This document shows, in pieces, positions 25,330 to 33,958 of a stretch of 64,000 nucleotides of DNA (positions within the stretch are counted from its first letter, which is position 1; each line of letters opens with the position of its first letter). Origin of the DNA: CAVPTL01 sp963708725 (GTDB taxonomy: Bacteria; Actinomycetota; Thermoleophilia; Gaiellales; JAICJC01). The notes beneath the pieces were generated by a model. The model made no database searches, was not told the DNA's origin, and saw only the letters and a list, made by a program, of their open reading frames with translations. A program made the translations under genes and the position numbers. The stretch spans positions 62,001 to 126,000 of the forward strand of contig CAVPTL010000011.1 of assembly GCA_963708725.1 (NCBI GenBank), written 5' to 3'.

Positions 25330-26555
25330 CGGCTGTTCCGCGAAAGCAGAATCTGCGAGTCGCCCAGCGCTCCGGTGGCGAAACCTGCCTCGCAGTAGGC
25401 CAGGTAGAACTCCCACATCCGGCGAAACTCGTGGGTGAACCCGAGCGCCGAGACCTGATCGAAGTTGGCCACGAACCGTTCCCGCCACTCGGCGAGGGTT
25501 CGGGTGTAGTGGCCGCCGATCTCGTCGTAGCGACTCACCCGCAGCGCCGAACCCGAGGCCAACGCGTCGTCGATGGCCTCCATCGACGGGATCAGGCCGC
25601 CGGGAAAGATGTACTTGTGGATCCATCCGAACTGCCGGCGGGTGGTGAGAAAGCGCGAGTGAGGCATCGTGATCGTCTGCATCGCCATCGCACCACCGGG
25701 AGCGAGCAGCCGGTCACAGGCCGTGAAGAACGTGGGCCAGTAGCGCTCGCCGACCGCCTCGAACATCTCCACCGAAACGATCTTGGAATACCGGCCCTCG
25801 ATGGCTCGGTAGTCTCGCTCGAGCACCGTCACCCGATCCGCGAGTCCCGCGGTGGCGATGCGCTCGAGCGCGAGCGCACGCTGGCTCGGGGAGATTGTGA
25901 CGCTGGTCACCTGACAGCCCCGGCTGCGGGCCGCATGCATGGCCATCCCACCCCAGCCGGTGCCGATCTCGAGCAGATGATCTTCGGCGGTGAGGTCGAG
26001 CATGGCACACAGCCGCTCGTACTTTCGCTCCTGCGCCTGGGCGAGCGAGTCGCCGGCTTCGAACACCGCACACGAGTAGGTCATGGTCTCGTCCAGGAAC
26101 AGTGCAAACAGTTCGTTGGAGAGGTCGTAGTGGTGGACGATGTTCTCGACCGCGCGATCGACGGTGTTCTTGCCGTGCATGCCGAGCGAGGGCTCGTACA
26201 GCCGCCGCAGTCGTTGCAGCGGCTGGGGGATCAAGGTGGTCAGGGATTCGGCGAACACCTTCAGCACCGCGGCGATATCCGACGCCGTCCAGTCACCGGC
26301 CATGTACGCCTCGCCGAAACCGATCTTGCCGTCACGCCCGAGCCTCCGCCAAAACGCATCGCGCTCGATCACCATCACCGGCGCGCCCGGGGGGCCGGGG
26401 CTGATCACTCCGACGTCTCGGCGCTCGACCCGCAGTGGCAGTCGTCTCACGGTGCGCTCGAACAGGCCTCGGGCCACCGTCGCTCGCAGGCGCGAGGGAT
26501 TGGCGTCGGGCACCATCGGCCCGCGGCGGACATCGGTGACGGATTCCATCGTCAT
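25326..26555 (-). CDS. Cyclopropane-fatty-acyl-phospholipid synthase family methyltransferase
   Basis: A 409-residue SAM-dependent enzyme with the N-terminal Cfa domain (FGEAYMAGDW), ENIVHHYDLSNELFALFLDETMTYSCAVF and the SAM-binding LLEIGTGWGGMAMHAA segment. VSVEMFEAVGERYW and the C-terminal tyrosine-rich region are intact. Cfa enzymes methylenate or methylate the double bond of phospholipid acyl chains. In gamma- and alphaproteobacteria, Cfa homologues next to DUF1365 and an FAD oxidoreductase belong to singlet-oxygen stress regulons and some make furan or branched fatty acids. That link is inference here. The start overlaps the DUF1365 stop. Confidence 0.93.
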   Translation of the reverse strand: MTMESVTDVRRGPMVPDANPSRLRATVARGLFERTVRRLPLRVERRDVGVISPGPPGAPVMVIERDAFWRRLGRDGKIGFGEAYMAGDWTASDIAAVLKVFAESLTTLIPQPLQRLRRLYEPSLGMHGKNTVDRAVENIVHHYDLSNELFALFLDETMTYSCAVFEAGDSLAQAQERKYERLCAMLDLTAEDHLLEIGTGWGGMAMHAARSRGCQVTSVTISPSQRALALERIATAGLADRVTVLERDYRAIEGRYSKIVSVEMFEAVGERYWPTFFTACDRLLAPGGAMAMQTITMPHSRFLTTRRQFGWIHKYIFPGGLIPSMEAIDDALASGSALRVSRYDEIGGHYTRTLAEWRERFVANFDQVSALGFTHEFRRMWEFYLAYCEAGFATGALGDSQILLSRNSR

Positions 26556-27301
26556 CCCACGCCGTCCTGGATGTGATGCGCGGGGCGGCGCACCCGCCGC
26601 AGGCCGCGGAGCCGGAGTCCGACTCCGTGGAGATGGATGAGAGCTGTCACGCGAGCGGTCATCAACGGTTGGATCAACATGATCCTTCGAAGATTTCGCT
26701 CAGTCAAGGGCACGCGCCGGCCGGTCAGCGCGGCACGAAACACCGGCCGTTGGTGCTGCACCAGATCCATGGTCACGTTGAGCCGTTGCCCAGGCAGGCT
26801 GAAATTCATGCGGTAGCGGCCATCGACGGTGAAAAACGGCGACACGTAGAACGCCTTTTCGGCCTCGCAACGGCCCCGCTCGTCGGGCCGCAACACGTAG
26901 CAATGCCGCTCCCCATAGGTGTTGTGCACCTCGGCCACGACGCACTCGAGTCGCTCGTCGCGGTCATAGCAGTAGTACACCGACAGCGGGTTGAAGACGT
27001 AGCCGAGCACCCGGGCATTGGTCAAGAGCATCACCCGGCCGCCCTCGATATCCACGTCGTGCTGGGCGAGGTAGTTGAGCAGGTTCGTCTTGATCGGCAG
27101 GGTGGGATCGCCCAGATGGTCGCGGCTTTGGATCGTGGTCAGCCCGCGGCGGTTGTGGCCGAACGACGGCAACGCCTGCGAGAGGTCGTCGAGCTCGTCC
27201 AGATCGACCATCCACATGTACACGCGGTAGCTGAAGAGGTTTCGCCTCGGCTCTGTCCGCAGGTGCATCAGCCGGCCGGTGTAGAGGCACGAGCGGATCA
27301 C
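26552..27301 (-). CDS. DUF1365 family protein
   Basis: A 249-residue DUF1365 protein. Typical segments are LYTGRLMHLRTEPRRNLFSYRVYMWMVDLDEL at the start, GYVFNPLSVYYCYD near residue 103, VAEVHNTYGERHCYVL and KAFYVSPFF. The biochemical function of the family is not settled, but it sits next to Cfa and FAD oxidoreductases across phyla. The GTG at 27301 overlaps the stop of the upstream gene (GTGA) and is preferred to the TTG three bases earlier. Confidence 0.92.
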   Translation of the reverse strand: MIRSCLYTGRLMHLRTEPRRNLFSYRVYMWMVDLDELDDLSQALPSFGHNRRGLTTIQSRDHLGDPTLPIKTNLLNYLAQHDVDIEGGRVMLLTNARVLGYVFNPLSVYYCYDRDERLECVVAEVHNTYGERHCYVLRPDERGRCEAEKAFYVSPFFTVDGRYRMNFSLPGQRLNVTMDLVQHQRPVFRAALTGRRVPLTERNLRRIMLIQPLMTARVTALIHLHGVGLRLRGLRRVRRPAHHIQDGVG

Positions 27302-28563
27302 CAATCACACCCCAAAGCGCGGGCGGCTGCGAGCCCCGAGCGACAGCCGTCCTCGTGGAATCCCCAGCCGTGATAGGCACCGCAGTAATAGGTGTTGGCC
27401 ACCCCTTGCAGCGTGGGAAGCTCGCGCTGGGCGGCGACTGTGTCAAGCGTGTAGGAGGGGTGCTGGTACACCATCGAGCGGATCTCGGCCGAGGGGTCAA
27501 TCCGCTGCGTCTGGTTGAGCGTGACGCAGTATTCGAGCGGCTCGGTGAGGGCCTGCAAGCGGTTGAGGTGGTAGGTGACGTGGACGTTATTGCTCCCGCC
27601 GGTCGAGCACCCATCCAGCAGGTAGTTCCATGAGGCCCGTGCACCGGATGACCGAGGTAGGAGCGATGGGTCGGTATGCAGGACGGTGTGGTTGGTCGAG
27701 TAGGAGAACGCGCCGAGCACCCGCTGCTCGTCGGGCGTTGGGTCGTCGAGCAGCTCGAGCGCCTGGTCGGGGTGGGTCGCCACCACGGCGCGGTCGAACG
27801 GCTCGTCGTTGACGAGCACGCGGTGTTGCTCGCGGCGCAGTGAGTGCACCGGGGTGGCGGAGCGAACCTCGTCGCCGAGGATGTCGGTCACTCGCTTGAC
27901 GTACACGCGGCTACCGCCTTGCACCGTCTTCCATGTCGGCGAGCCCTTGACGGTGAGCATGCCGTGGTTGGAAAAGAACCGGATCAGATATTGGGCCGGG
28001 AACTCGAGCATGTCGGTGGTGGATGATGACCATATCGCCCCGGTCAGAGGGAGCAGAAAGTGGTCTCGGAAGTAGTCGCTGTAGTTGCCCTCGACGATAA
28101 ACCGCCCGAGCGTGATGCGGTCGCTGGCGGGGTCGGCCAGCACCCGCCGCGCGTGCCGGTGGAAGAACTTGATCTCGGCCAGCATCCGCAGGTAGCGCGG
28201 CCGTGTCAGCGAGCGCAGCTGCGGGCTGACACCGATCAGCCCGCGGGCACCGGCGTACTCCAGCCCGCAGCCTTCGCAGCGCACGCCAAACGACATGTCG
28301 GAGTCCTGGATGCGCACGTCCAGCTCGTCGAACAGCCGAAGCAGGGTCGGGTAGGTGCGCAGATTCATGACGATGAAGCCGGTGTCGAGGCCGAGCTCGC
28401 GGCCGTCGGCGGTCGGTACCGACACGGTGTGTGCGTGACCCCCGACCCGTTCGTCGCGCTCAAACAGGGTCACCTGATGTTTGTGTGAGATCACATAGGC
28501 CGCGGTCAGACCGGCGATCCCGCTTCCGATGACCGCGACTCGCAGCCGACCGTCGGTGCTCAC
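27298..28563 (-). CDS. FAD-dependent NAD(P)-binding amine-oxidase-like protein
   Basis: A 421-residue flavoprotein with the Rossmann motif VAVIGSGIAGLTAAYVIS near residue 10, followed by LFERDERVGGHAHT. It belongs to the group usually annotated as amine oxidase/desaturase-like FAD proteins that accompany DUF1365 and Cfa genes. In such clusters the flavoprotein may desaturate a methylated acyl chain; this is by analogy only. Its start overlaps the hydrolase stop (ATGA) and its end overlaps DUF1365 (GTGA), so translation of the cluster is coupled. Confidence 0.88.
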   Translation of the reverse strand: MSTDGRLRVAVIGSGIAGLTAAYVISHKHQVTLFERDERVGGHAHTVSVPTADGRELGLDTGFIVMNLRTYPTLLRLFDELDVRIQDSDMSFGVRCEGCGLEYAGARGLIGVSPQLRSLTRPRYLRMLAEIKFFHRHARRVLADPASDRITLGRFIVEGNYSDYFRDHFLLPLTGAIWSSSTTDMLEFPAQYLIRFFSNHGMLTVKGSPTWKTVQGGSRVYVKRVTDILGDEVRSATPVHSLRREQHRVLVNDEPFDRAVVATHPDQALELLDDPTPDEQRVLGAFSYSTNHTVLHTDPSLLPRSSGARASWNYLLDGCSTGGSNNVHVTYHLNRLQALTEPLEYCVTLNQTQRIDPSAEIRSMVYQHPSYTLDTVAAQRELPTLQGVANTYYCGAYHGWGFHEDGCRSGLAAARALGCDW

Positions 28564-29258
28564 ACCAGCACCCGGCAGCCGCGATCGGGGGGCTCGTCGA
28601 ACGCCCGGGCGGTGCGCGGGTCGAAGGGCTCGAGCCCGAGGGCCGCGAACGCAAATCCGCGCGTGACGTCATGCCAGGTCGATCGCCGGTCGAGCATCGT
28701 ATGGCCGGCGCGGGCGACCTCGAACCTACAGGTGCGCGCACCCACGTCGCGCAGCTGCACCGCCAGAGCGTATGAGCGGGCGGGGTCGGTGACGCGATCG
28801 TGCAGGCCGTGGGCCAGCATCACCGTGCGCCCGGCCGCCTGCTCGACGGTGTCCTCGGGAGTGATCCAGGTCGCGAGCGCCGCCACCGCGGCCACCGAGG
28901 GGTGCCCGCAGGCCAGGATCGCCGCCCGTGCGCCCATCGAGTGGCCGACCACGCATATCGGAGCGTCGTGCTTGGCCGCCATCCGGTCGAGTGCCCAGGT
29001 CAGATCCTCGACCGGGTCGCCATCATTGAATCCGATGTTGCGGTATCGCAGTTGCGCCACGGCAAGCCCTCGGCCCCGGCTTCGGCGGGCGAAGTCCAGG
29101 CTGAAGGGGAGCATCCGAAGCGCTGCCGGTCGCAGGTGGGAATCGCGACGCTGATCCTTCGATTTGCCACCATGGGCGACGACGATCACCGCCCGTGCAT
29201 CACGCTTTTGCCCGAGCTCGAGCAGCCCGCGGGTTCGGGTTTCGGCCGCCTCTCTCAT
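28560..29258 (-). CDS. Alpha/beta hydrolase
   Basis: A 232-residue hydrolase with the nucleophile elbow VGHSMGARAA near residue 115, a LAHGLHDRVTDPA aspartate segment and a C-terminal histidine in AGHTMLDRRS. The substrate is unknown; position suggests an ester or lipid. The ATG at 29258 is chosen because TAGCAT (29271-29266) lies 7 bases upstream; starts further upstream would lie before the promoter. It is the first gene of the five-gene cluster. Confidence 0.83.
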   Translation of the reverse strand: MREAAETRTRGLLELGQKRDARAVIVVAHGGKSKDQRRDSHLRPAALRMLPFSLDFARRSRGRGLAVAQLRYRNIGFNDGDPVEDLTWALDRMAAKHDAPICVVGHSMGARAAILACGHPSVAAVAALATWITPEDTVEQAAGRTVMLAHGLHDRVTDPARSYALAVQLRDVGARTCRFEVARAGHTMLDRRSTWHDVTRGFAFAALGLEPFDPRTARAFDEPPDRGCRVLV

Positions 29259-29352
29259 CCGCGGCATGCTAGTCGTGTCGATCCGTTCCACAGACGTGAT
29301 TCGGCCCGCCCCGGAGAATGGTTCAACGGGACGGGCCGAAACGTCTCTGGAG

Positions 29353-30924
29353 TCAGTCGCCCGAAGCGGGGGAGTCGACCGTGCGGATCGGGCCCTTGAA
29401 CCACTTATGGGCAGAAACGACCCACGAGATGATGGCGTAGAGCGCCACCACTCCGACGATCACCGGGCAGTAGTTGATCAACCCGTTGTTCCAGGTGAAG
29501 TCGGCATTACCCGGCACGCCTCCCGGTGCGGTGGGCAGAAACGCGATGACCACAACCACGACCACCTCGATCACCGCCAGCGGACACATCCACTTGTACT
29601 TGTTACCCAGCGTCCACGGCCCGGAGTTGAAGGCCGCCCCCTGGCGCCAGCGCAGGAAGATCGGAATCGCGTAGGCGATGTAGAGGCCCACCACGGTCAC
29701 CGATGCCAGTGCGTAGAACGCGATTGGGATGTTTGCCGGGTTGCCGTACAGCGCGGGGAGGGCGACGATCAGACAGATACTCGCCATTCCCAGCGTGGCG
29801 TTTCGTGGCGCACGGTTGGGCGCCACCTTCGACCACATGCGATGGCCAGGCAACGCACGATCCCGGCTGAACGCATACATCATGCGCGAGGCACTGGTCA
29901 TTCCCGACCCACCACAGAAGAACTGGCCGATGGTCGAGATGATCATTATGGCTTTGAACCCCGCCAGGCCCAGTGCTCCGGCGAAGATGCCGATCGAAGA
30001 ACCGGCGCCGTAGACCGAGGTCGAGACGTCATTGACGTCCTTGACCGCAAACAGGAAGCACAGCAGCAGAATCCACCCGAAGATCCACGAGTAGAACACC
30101 GAGCGCCACATACCCTGTGCCGCTGCCTTGGCCGCCCCGGTCGTCTCTTCCGAGAGATGTGCCGAGGCGTCGAATCCGGTGATTGTGTACTGGGTCAGGA
30201 TCACCCCGAGCGGCACCACGTACAGGAAGAACTTGAGACTGCTGGTGCTACCGCCGTCGAAGCCCGAGTTGTTGACCCAGTGGGTGAAGACAAACGACGG
30301 GCTCTGGTGTGAGTCGGGAGCGAAGATCAGGATCAAGACGATCACCGCCGCGCCCACGATGTGCCAGTACGCCGAGCCGTTGTTCCAGTAGGACAGGACG
30401 TGCGACGGGAACAGGTTGATGAACACGTGGCACACCAACACGATGATGTAGATGATGAAGATGTTGGTCAGCGAAAACGCGTTGTAGCTCGAGTCGAACA
30501 GGCCGATCGTGTACGAGGCAAACGAGGCGCAGGCGTAGTCGACCGATGCCACCACGCCAACCAGGCCCACCAGGTTCATCCACCCGGTGAACCACCCCCA
30601 TGAGGGGCCGCCGAGCTTCGACGCCCAGTAGTAGATGCCGCCGGCCGTGGGCATGGACGAGCAGATCTCGGCCATGCACAGAGCGATGACAAGAATCAAC
30701 CCTCCCACCACCGGCCACCCGATCGCAACCATGACCGGGCCACCGTTGTTCCATGCTGCAAAGAAGTTCGTAAAACAGCCCGCGAGCACCGAGATAATGG
30801 AGAAGGAGATCGCGAAGTTCGTAAATCCACCCCAGGAGCGTTCGAGCTCCTGTTTGTAGCCCAGTTCGGCGAGGAGTGCCTCGTCCGAGCCCAACTGTGG
30901 CGCACCTTCCGGCGGGGTTGCCAT
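29353..30924 (-). CDS. APC family amino acid permease
   Basis: A 523-residue membrane protein with about twelve hydrophobic segments and the APC signatures SFSIISVLAG near residue 42, PTAGGIYYWASKLGGP near residue 95 and ITGFDASAHLSEET near residue 250. It resembles the amino acid/choline/GABA group of permeases. The ATG follows AAAGGAGG with a 5' leader and a TAGGAT box further upstream, unlike the leaderless neighbours. A GC-rich inverted repeat (29300-29308 with 29332-29340) follows the stop. The amine-catabolism genes at 42-46 kb could use its substrate. Confidence 0.88.
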   Translation of the reverse strand: MATPPEGAPQLGSDEALLAELGYKQELERSWGGFTNFAISFSIISVLAGCFTNFFAAWNNGGPVMVAIGWPVVGGLILVIALCMAEICSSMPTAGGIYYWASKLGGPSWGWFTGWMNLVGLVGVVASVDYACASFASYTIGLFDSSYNAFSLTNIFIIYIIVLVCHVFINLFPSHVLSYWNNGSAYWHIVGAAVIVLILIFAPDSHQSPSFVFTHWVNNSGFDGGSTSSLKFFLYVVPLGVILTQYTITGFDASAHLSEETTGAAKAAAQGMWRSVFYSWIFGWILLLCFLFAVKDVNDVSTSVYGAGSSIGIFAGALGLAGFKAIMIISTIGQFFCGGSGMTSASRMMYAFSRDRALPGHRMWSKVAPNRAPRNATLGMASICLIVALPALYGNPANIPIAFYALASVTVVGLYIAYAIPIFLRWRQGAAFNSGPWTLGNKYKWMCPLAVIEVVVVVVIAFLPTAPGGVPGNADFTWNNGLINYCPVIVGVVALYAIISWVVSAHKWFKGPIRTVDSPASGD

Positions 30925-30948
30925 TCAGCCTCCTTTGGGAGATAAAGG

Positions 30949-30968
30949 CCGGTCTCTGCCTAGACCGG
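30949..30968 (-). terminator. Possible terminator of the leu/ilv operon
   Basis: On the minus strand CCGGTCT pairs with AGACCGG (7 perfect base pairs, 6-base loop), followed by CCTTTATC. It lies 30 bases after the RNase gene stop and upstream of the permease start. The T run is short, so termination may be weak; it could also act in the permease leader. Confidence 0.45.
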
Positions 30969-30997
30969 TGCGGGCGATCCTACGGAAAGCCGACGAC

Positions 30998-32410
30998 TTA
31001 GGCAAGTACGAATTGCAGCGAGCGCGAAACCGGGTCGGCTCGCACCAGCTGGACCTGCACGACCGACCCGGGATCGGGTGGCGGTTCCGCGTGCAGTCTG
31101 GCCTTCACAACCGGATCGGCGATCCAGATATGGGCGCCGCGCTTGTCGGTGTCGGTGACCGCTGCGGTGAACTTCTCGCCCTCGCGGTGCAGCAGCATCC
31201 GCACCTCAACCTCGTCCACAAGCGCGCGCTCGAGTTGGCCGATGCGCGAGCCGGCCGTCGCCATCGCCTCGGGCAGCCGCGACAGCGCATCGACCTCCGC
31301 CGGAGCGGGGGAGCTGCCCGCGCACAGCTCGACCAGGAGGTCGAGCACGTAGCGGTCGGCCAGCCTGCGCATGGGCGCGGTCGTGTGAGCGTAGGTGGTG
31401 GCGAGGGCGGCGTGCATCGGCTGTGGGGGCGGTGCGCCGTCAAAGGCGACATATCCGGCGTGGCCCATCACGCCGCGAGCCTCATTCAGAAGCGCCGCCT
31501 GGTGGGGGTCGGCGGGGTCGAGCGATCGAGCGAAATCGCCATAGGCCATCCCGTCCGGCCACGGCACGTGCAGCGCGGCGGCGCTTCGTCGCAGCACCTG
31601 GAGCCGATACTGATCGACGCCCTCCATCGTTCGCAGAAGCCCCACATGGTGATCGAGCATGATCCCGGCCGCCACCGTTCCCGCCAGCAGTGAGATCTGC
31701 GCGTTCCAATCCTCGCTGGGAACCCGTTGCTCCAGCTCGATGCGGTACACCACCGGCGAGGATCTGTCGTGGACGATTGTCTGCTCGGGCACCTGTAACT
31801 GAACCCCTCCGCGCTCGATCTCGAGTTGGTGGCGAAGCTCGCCGACCTCCTGGAGAAGCGCGGCCCGCTCGCCGGAGAGCCCGGCGTAATCGAGCTTTGC
31901 GCGGCTCTTGACGATCGCCCGCTCGACGGTGGTTGCCGACGGTTTGCCCGCAGCGTCCAGGTCGATCGTGAACACCACAGCGGGCCGGTCGACGCCGGGC
32001 AGCAGGCTTGCCGCCGCCTCGCTCAAGACGGTGGGGTAGAGGGGGATGCGCACGTCCGGGCAGTACACCGTCTCGCCACGGCGCCAGGCTTCGGCCTCGA
32101 TCGCGCCTCCGCGCTCGACAAACGCTGCAACATCCGCGATCGCATACCGCACCCGATAGCCGCCCTCACGGCGCTCGAGGTGCATCGCCTGATCGAGGTC
32201 GAGGCTGCCGGGCGGATCGACGGTGAAGAACTCGATGTCGCGCAGATCGTTGTAGCCGTCCATGTCCGGCTTTGTGGCGGCCGCCCTGGTGGCGGCGGCG
32301 ACCACGTCGGCGGGGAACCCCTCGGGAATGTCGAACTGTGCGCGGATCCGTGCGAACTCCGCATCCGGCTGTGGAGCCGCCGCGGGCAGTCGCAGGATCC
32401 GCCGCGGCAT
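30998..32410 (-). CDS. RNase II/RNB domain exoribonuclease
   Basis: A 470-residue RNB-domain protein. The catalytic aspartates are in DPPGSLDLDQAMHLE near residue 70, followed by YRVRYAIADVAAFVERGG and the Y-T-TAPMRR(L)ADRYV motif near residue 350. It lacks the N-terminal cold-shock domains of full RNase R and ends with a short S1-like region. It degrades RNA 3' to 5'. It starts 10 bases after ilvC and probably forms the tail of the leu/ilv operon, an uncommon place for an RNase gene. Confidence 0.88.
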   Translation of the reverse strand: MPRRILRLPAAAPQPDAEFARIRAQFDIPEGFPADVVAAATRAAATKPDMDGYNDLRDIEFFTVDPPGSLDLDQAMHLERREGGYRVRYAIADVAAFVERGGAIEAEAWRRGETVYCPDVRIPLYPTVLSEAAASLLPGVDRPAVVFTIDLDAAGKPSATTVERAIVKSRAKLDYAGLSGERAALLQEVGELRHQLEIERGGVQLQVPEQTIVHDRSSPVVYRIELEQRVPSEDWNAQISLLAGTVAAGIMLDHHVGLLRTMEGVDQYRLQVLRRSAAALHVPWPDGMAYGDFARSLDPADPHQAALLNEARGVMGHAGYVAFDGAPPPQPMHAALATTYAHTTAPMRRLADRYVLDLLVELCAGSSPAPAEVDALSRLPEAMATAGSRIGQLERALVDEVEVRMLLHREGEKFTAAVTDTDKRGAHIWIADPVVKARLHAEPPPDPGSVVQVQLVRADPVSRSLQFVLA

Positions 32411-32420
32411 CAGACGCGCG

Positions 32421-33446
32421 CTACTGCGCTTCGGCCGCTGCCTCCGCGGCGCTCTCGCCGATCCACGGCATCATCGAACGAAGCTGCGCCCCGACGCTCT
32501 CGAGCTGGCTGTCGGCAGCCTCCTGACGGAGCCGCTTGAAGTTGGGTCGGCCGTTGGCCTCCTCCGACATCATGTCGGCGGCAAAGACGCCGTCCTGCAC
32601 GTCCTTCAACACCTTGCGCATGTTCTCGCGGACGTGATCGTCGATCACCTTGGGGCCGCGCGTGAGGTCACCATACTCGGCGGTGTCCGAGATCGAATAG
32701 CGCATTCCCGCAAGCCCACCCTCGTACATCAGGTCGACGATCAGCTTCAGCTCATGGAGGCACTCGAAGTAGGCGATCTCGGGCTGGTAGCCGGCCTCCA
32801 CGAGCGTCTCGAAGCCCATCTGCACCAGGTGGCTGGCGCCGCCGCACAGCACCGCCTGCTCACCGAACAGGTCGGTCTCGGTCTCCTCGGTGAAGGTCGT
32901 CTCGATCAGGCCGCCGCGAGCACAGCCGATCGCGTGGCCGTACGCCAGCGCCAGCGTGTGGGCGTTCCCGGTCGCGTCCTGCTCGACCGCGATCAAACCT
33001 GGCACGCCGATCCCATCGACGTACTGGCGGCGAACCAGATGTCCCGGGCCCTTGGGTGCGATCATGGCGACGTCGACGTCCGCGCGTGGGGAGATCCCCT
33101 CGAACCGGATGTTGAAGCCGTGGGCGAACATCAAAAGCGCACCCGGCTTGAGGTTGGGCTCGATCTGGTCGCGGTAGACGCCGGCCTGGATGTGGTCGGG
33201 TACGAGCAGCATCACCACGTCGGCCTCGGCAGTTGCCTCGGCGACCGTGGCGACCCTCAGGCCGTCGGCGGTGGCGGCATTCCAGGCCCGCGAATCCGGC
33301 CGCGCGCCCACGATCACGCTGTTTCCCGAGTCGTGATTGTTCAGCGCGTGTGCGTGACCCTGGCTGCCGTAGCCGATCACGGCGATCGTCTTGCCCGCCA
33401 GGGCCGATGGATCGCAATCGGATTCGTAATAGACCTTGGCGCTCAT
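32421..33446 (-). CDS. ilvC: Ketol-acid reductoisomerase
   Basis: A 341-residue class I enzyme that converts acetolactate or acetohydroxybutyrate to the dihydroxy acids. The NADP site VIGYGSQGHAHALN lies near residue 25, PKGPGHLVRR near 130, and the magnesium-binding DLFGEQAVLCGG and SDTAEYGDLTRG segments follow. The ATG overlaps the ilvN stop (ATGA). Confidence 0.98.
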   Translation of the reverse strand: MSAKVYYESDCDPSALAGKTIAVIGYGSQGHAHALNNHDSGNSVIVGARPDSRAWNAATADGLRVATVAEATAEADVVMLLVPDHIQAGVYRDQIEPNLKPGALLMFAHGFNIRFEGISPRADVDVAMIAPKGPGHLVRRQYVDGIGVPGLIAVEQDATGNAHTLALAYGHAIGCARGGLIETTFTEETETDLFGEQAVLCGGASHLVQMGFETLVEAGYQPEIAYFECLHELKLIVDLMYEGGLAGMRYSISDTAEYGDLTRGPKVIDDHVRENMRKVLKDVQDGVFAADMMSEEANGRPNFKRLRQEAADSQLESVGAQLRSMMPWIGESAAEAAAEAQ

Positions 33447-33958
33447 GCAACCACCCTCATTCGTTTACGTGTCTGAAGCTCGCCATCTCGGTCGAGCGCG
33501 ATTCTGCCGGTGCGGACGAGCTCGCGGATGCCATACGGCGACAGCAGCTCCTCGAGAGCCTGGAGCCGGTCCGGCGCGCCGACGCAGGCAAACGTGATCG
33601 CCGACGGCCCGACATCGACCACGCGGGCCTCGAATACCTCGGCCAGGCTGATGATCTCGGGCCGGCGCTCCGGCGAGGACTCGACCTTGATCATGGTCAG
33701 CTCGAGCTGTACGGAGGTCTCGCCGAGCTCCTGCACCTTGAGCACGTCCACGAGCTTGTACAGCTGCTTGGTGACCTGATCGACCGAGTGCTGGGCGCAG
33801 TCGACACGGATGGTGATGCGGCTGCGGGCCGGATCCTCGGTCGGCCCGACCGCGAGGGAGTCGATGTTGAAGCCGCGGCGCGCGAACAGCCCGGCACAGC
33901 GCGTGAGCACTCCCGGGCGGTTGTGCACGAGCACCGACAGCGTGTGAAACGTGCTCAT
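33443..33958 (-). CDS. ilvN: Acetolactate synthase small (regulatory) subunit
   Basis: A 171-residue subunit with an N-terminal ACT domain (FHTLSVLVHNRPGVLTRCAGLFARRGFNIDSL) that binds valine in this family and gives feedback control. It is followed by the conserved C-terminal domain. The start shares one base with the ilvB stop (TGATG) and the end overlaps ilvC, so the three acetohydroxyacid genes are coupled. Confidence 0.97.
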   Translation of the reverse strand: MSTFHTLSVLVHNRPGVLTRCAGLFARRGFNIDSLAVGPTEDPARSRITIRVDCAQHSVDQVTKQLYKLVDVLKVQELGETSVQLELTMIKVESSPERRPEIISLAEVFEARVVDVGPSAITFACVGAPDRLQALEELLSPYGIRELVRTGRIALDRDGELQTRKRMRVVA

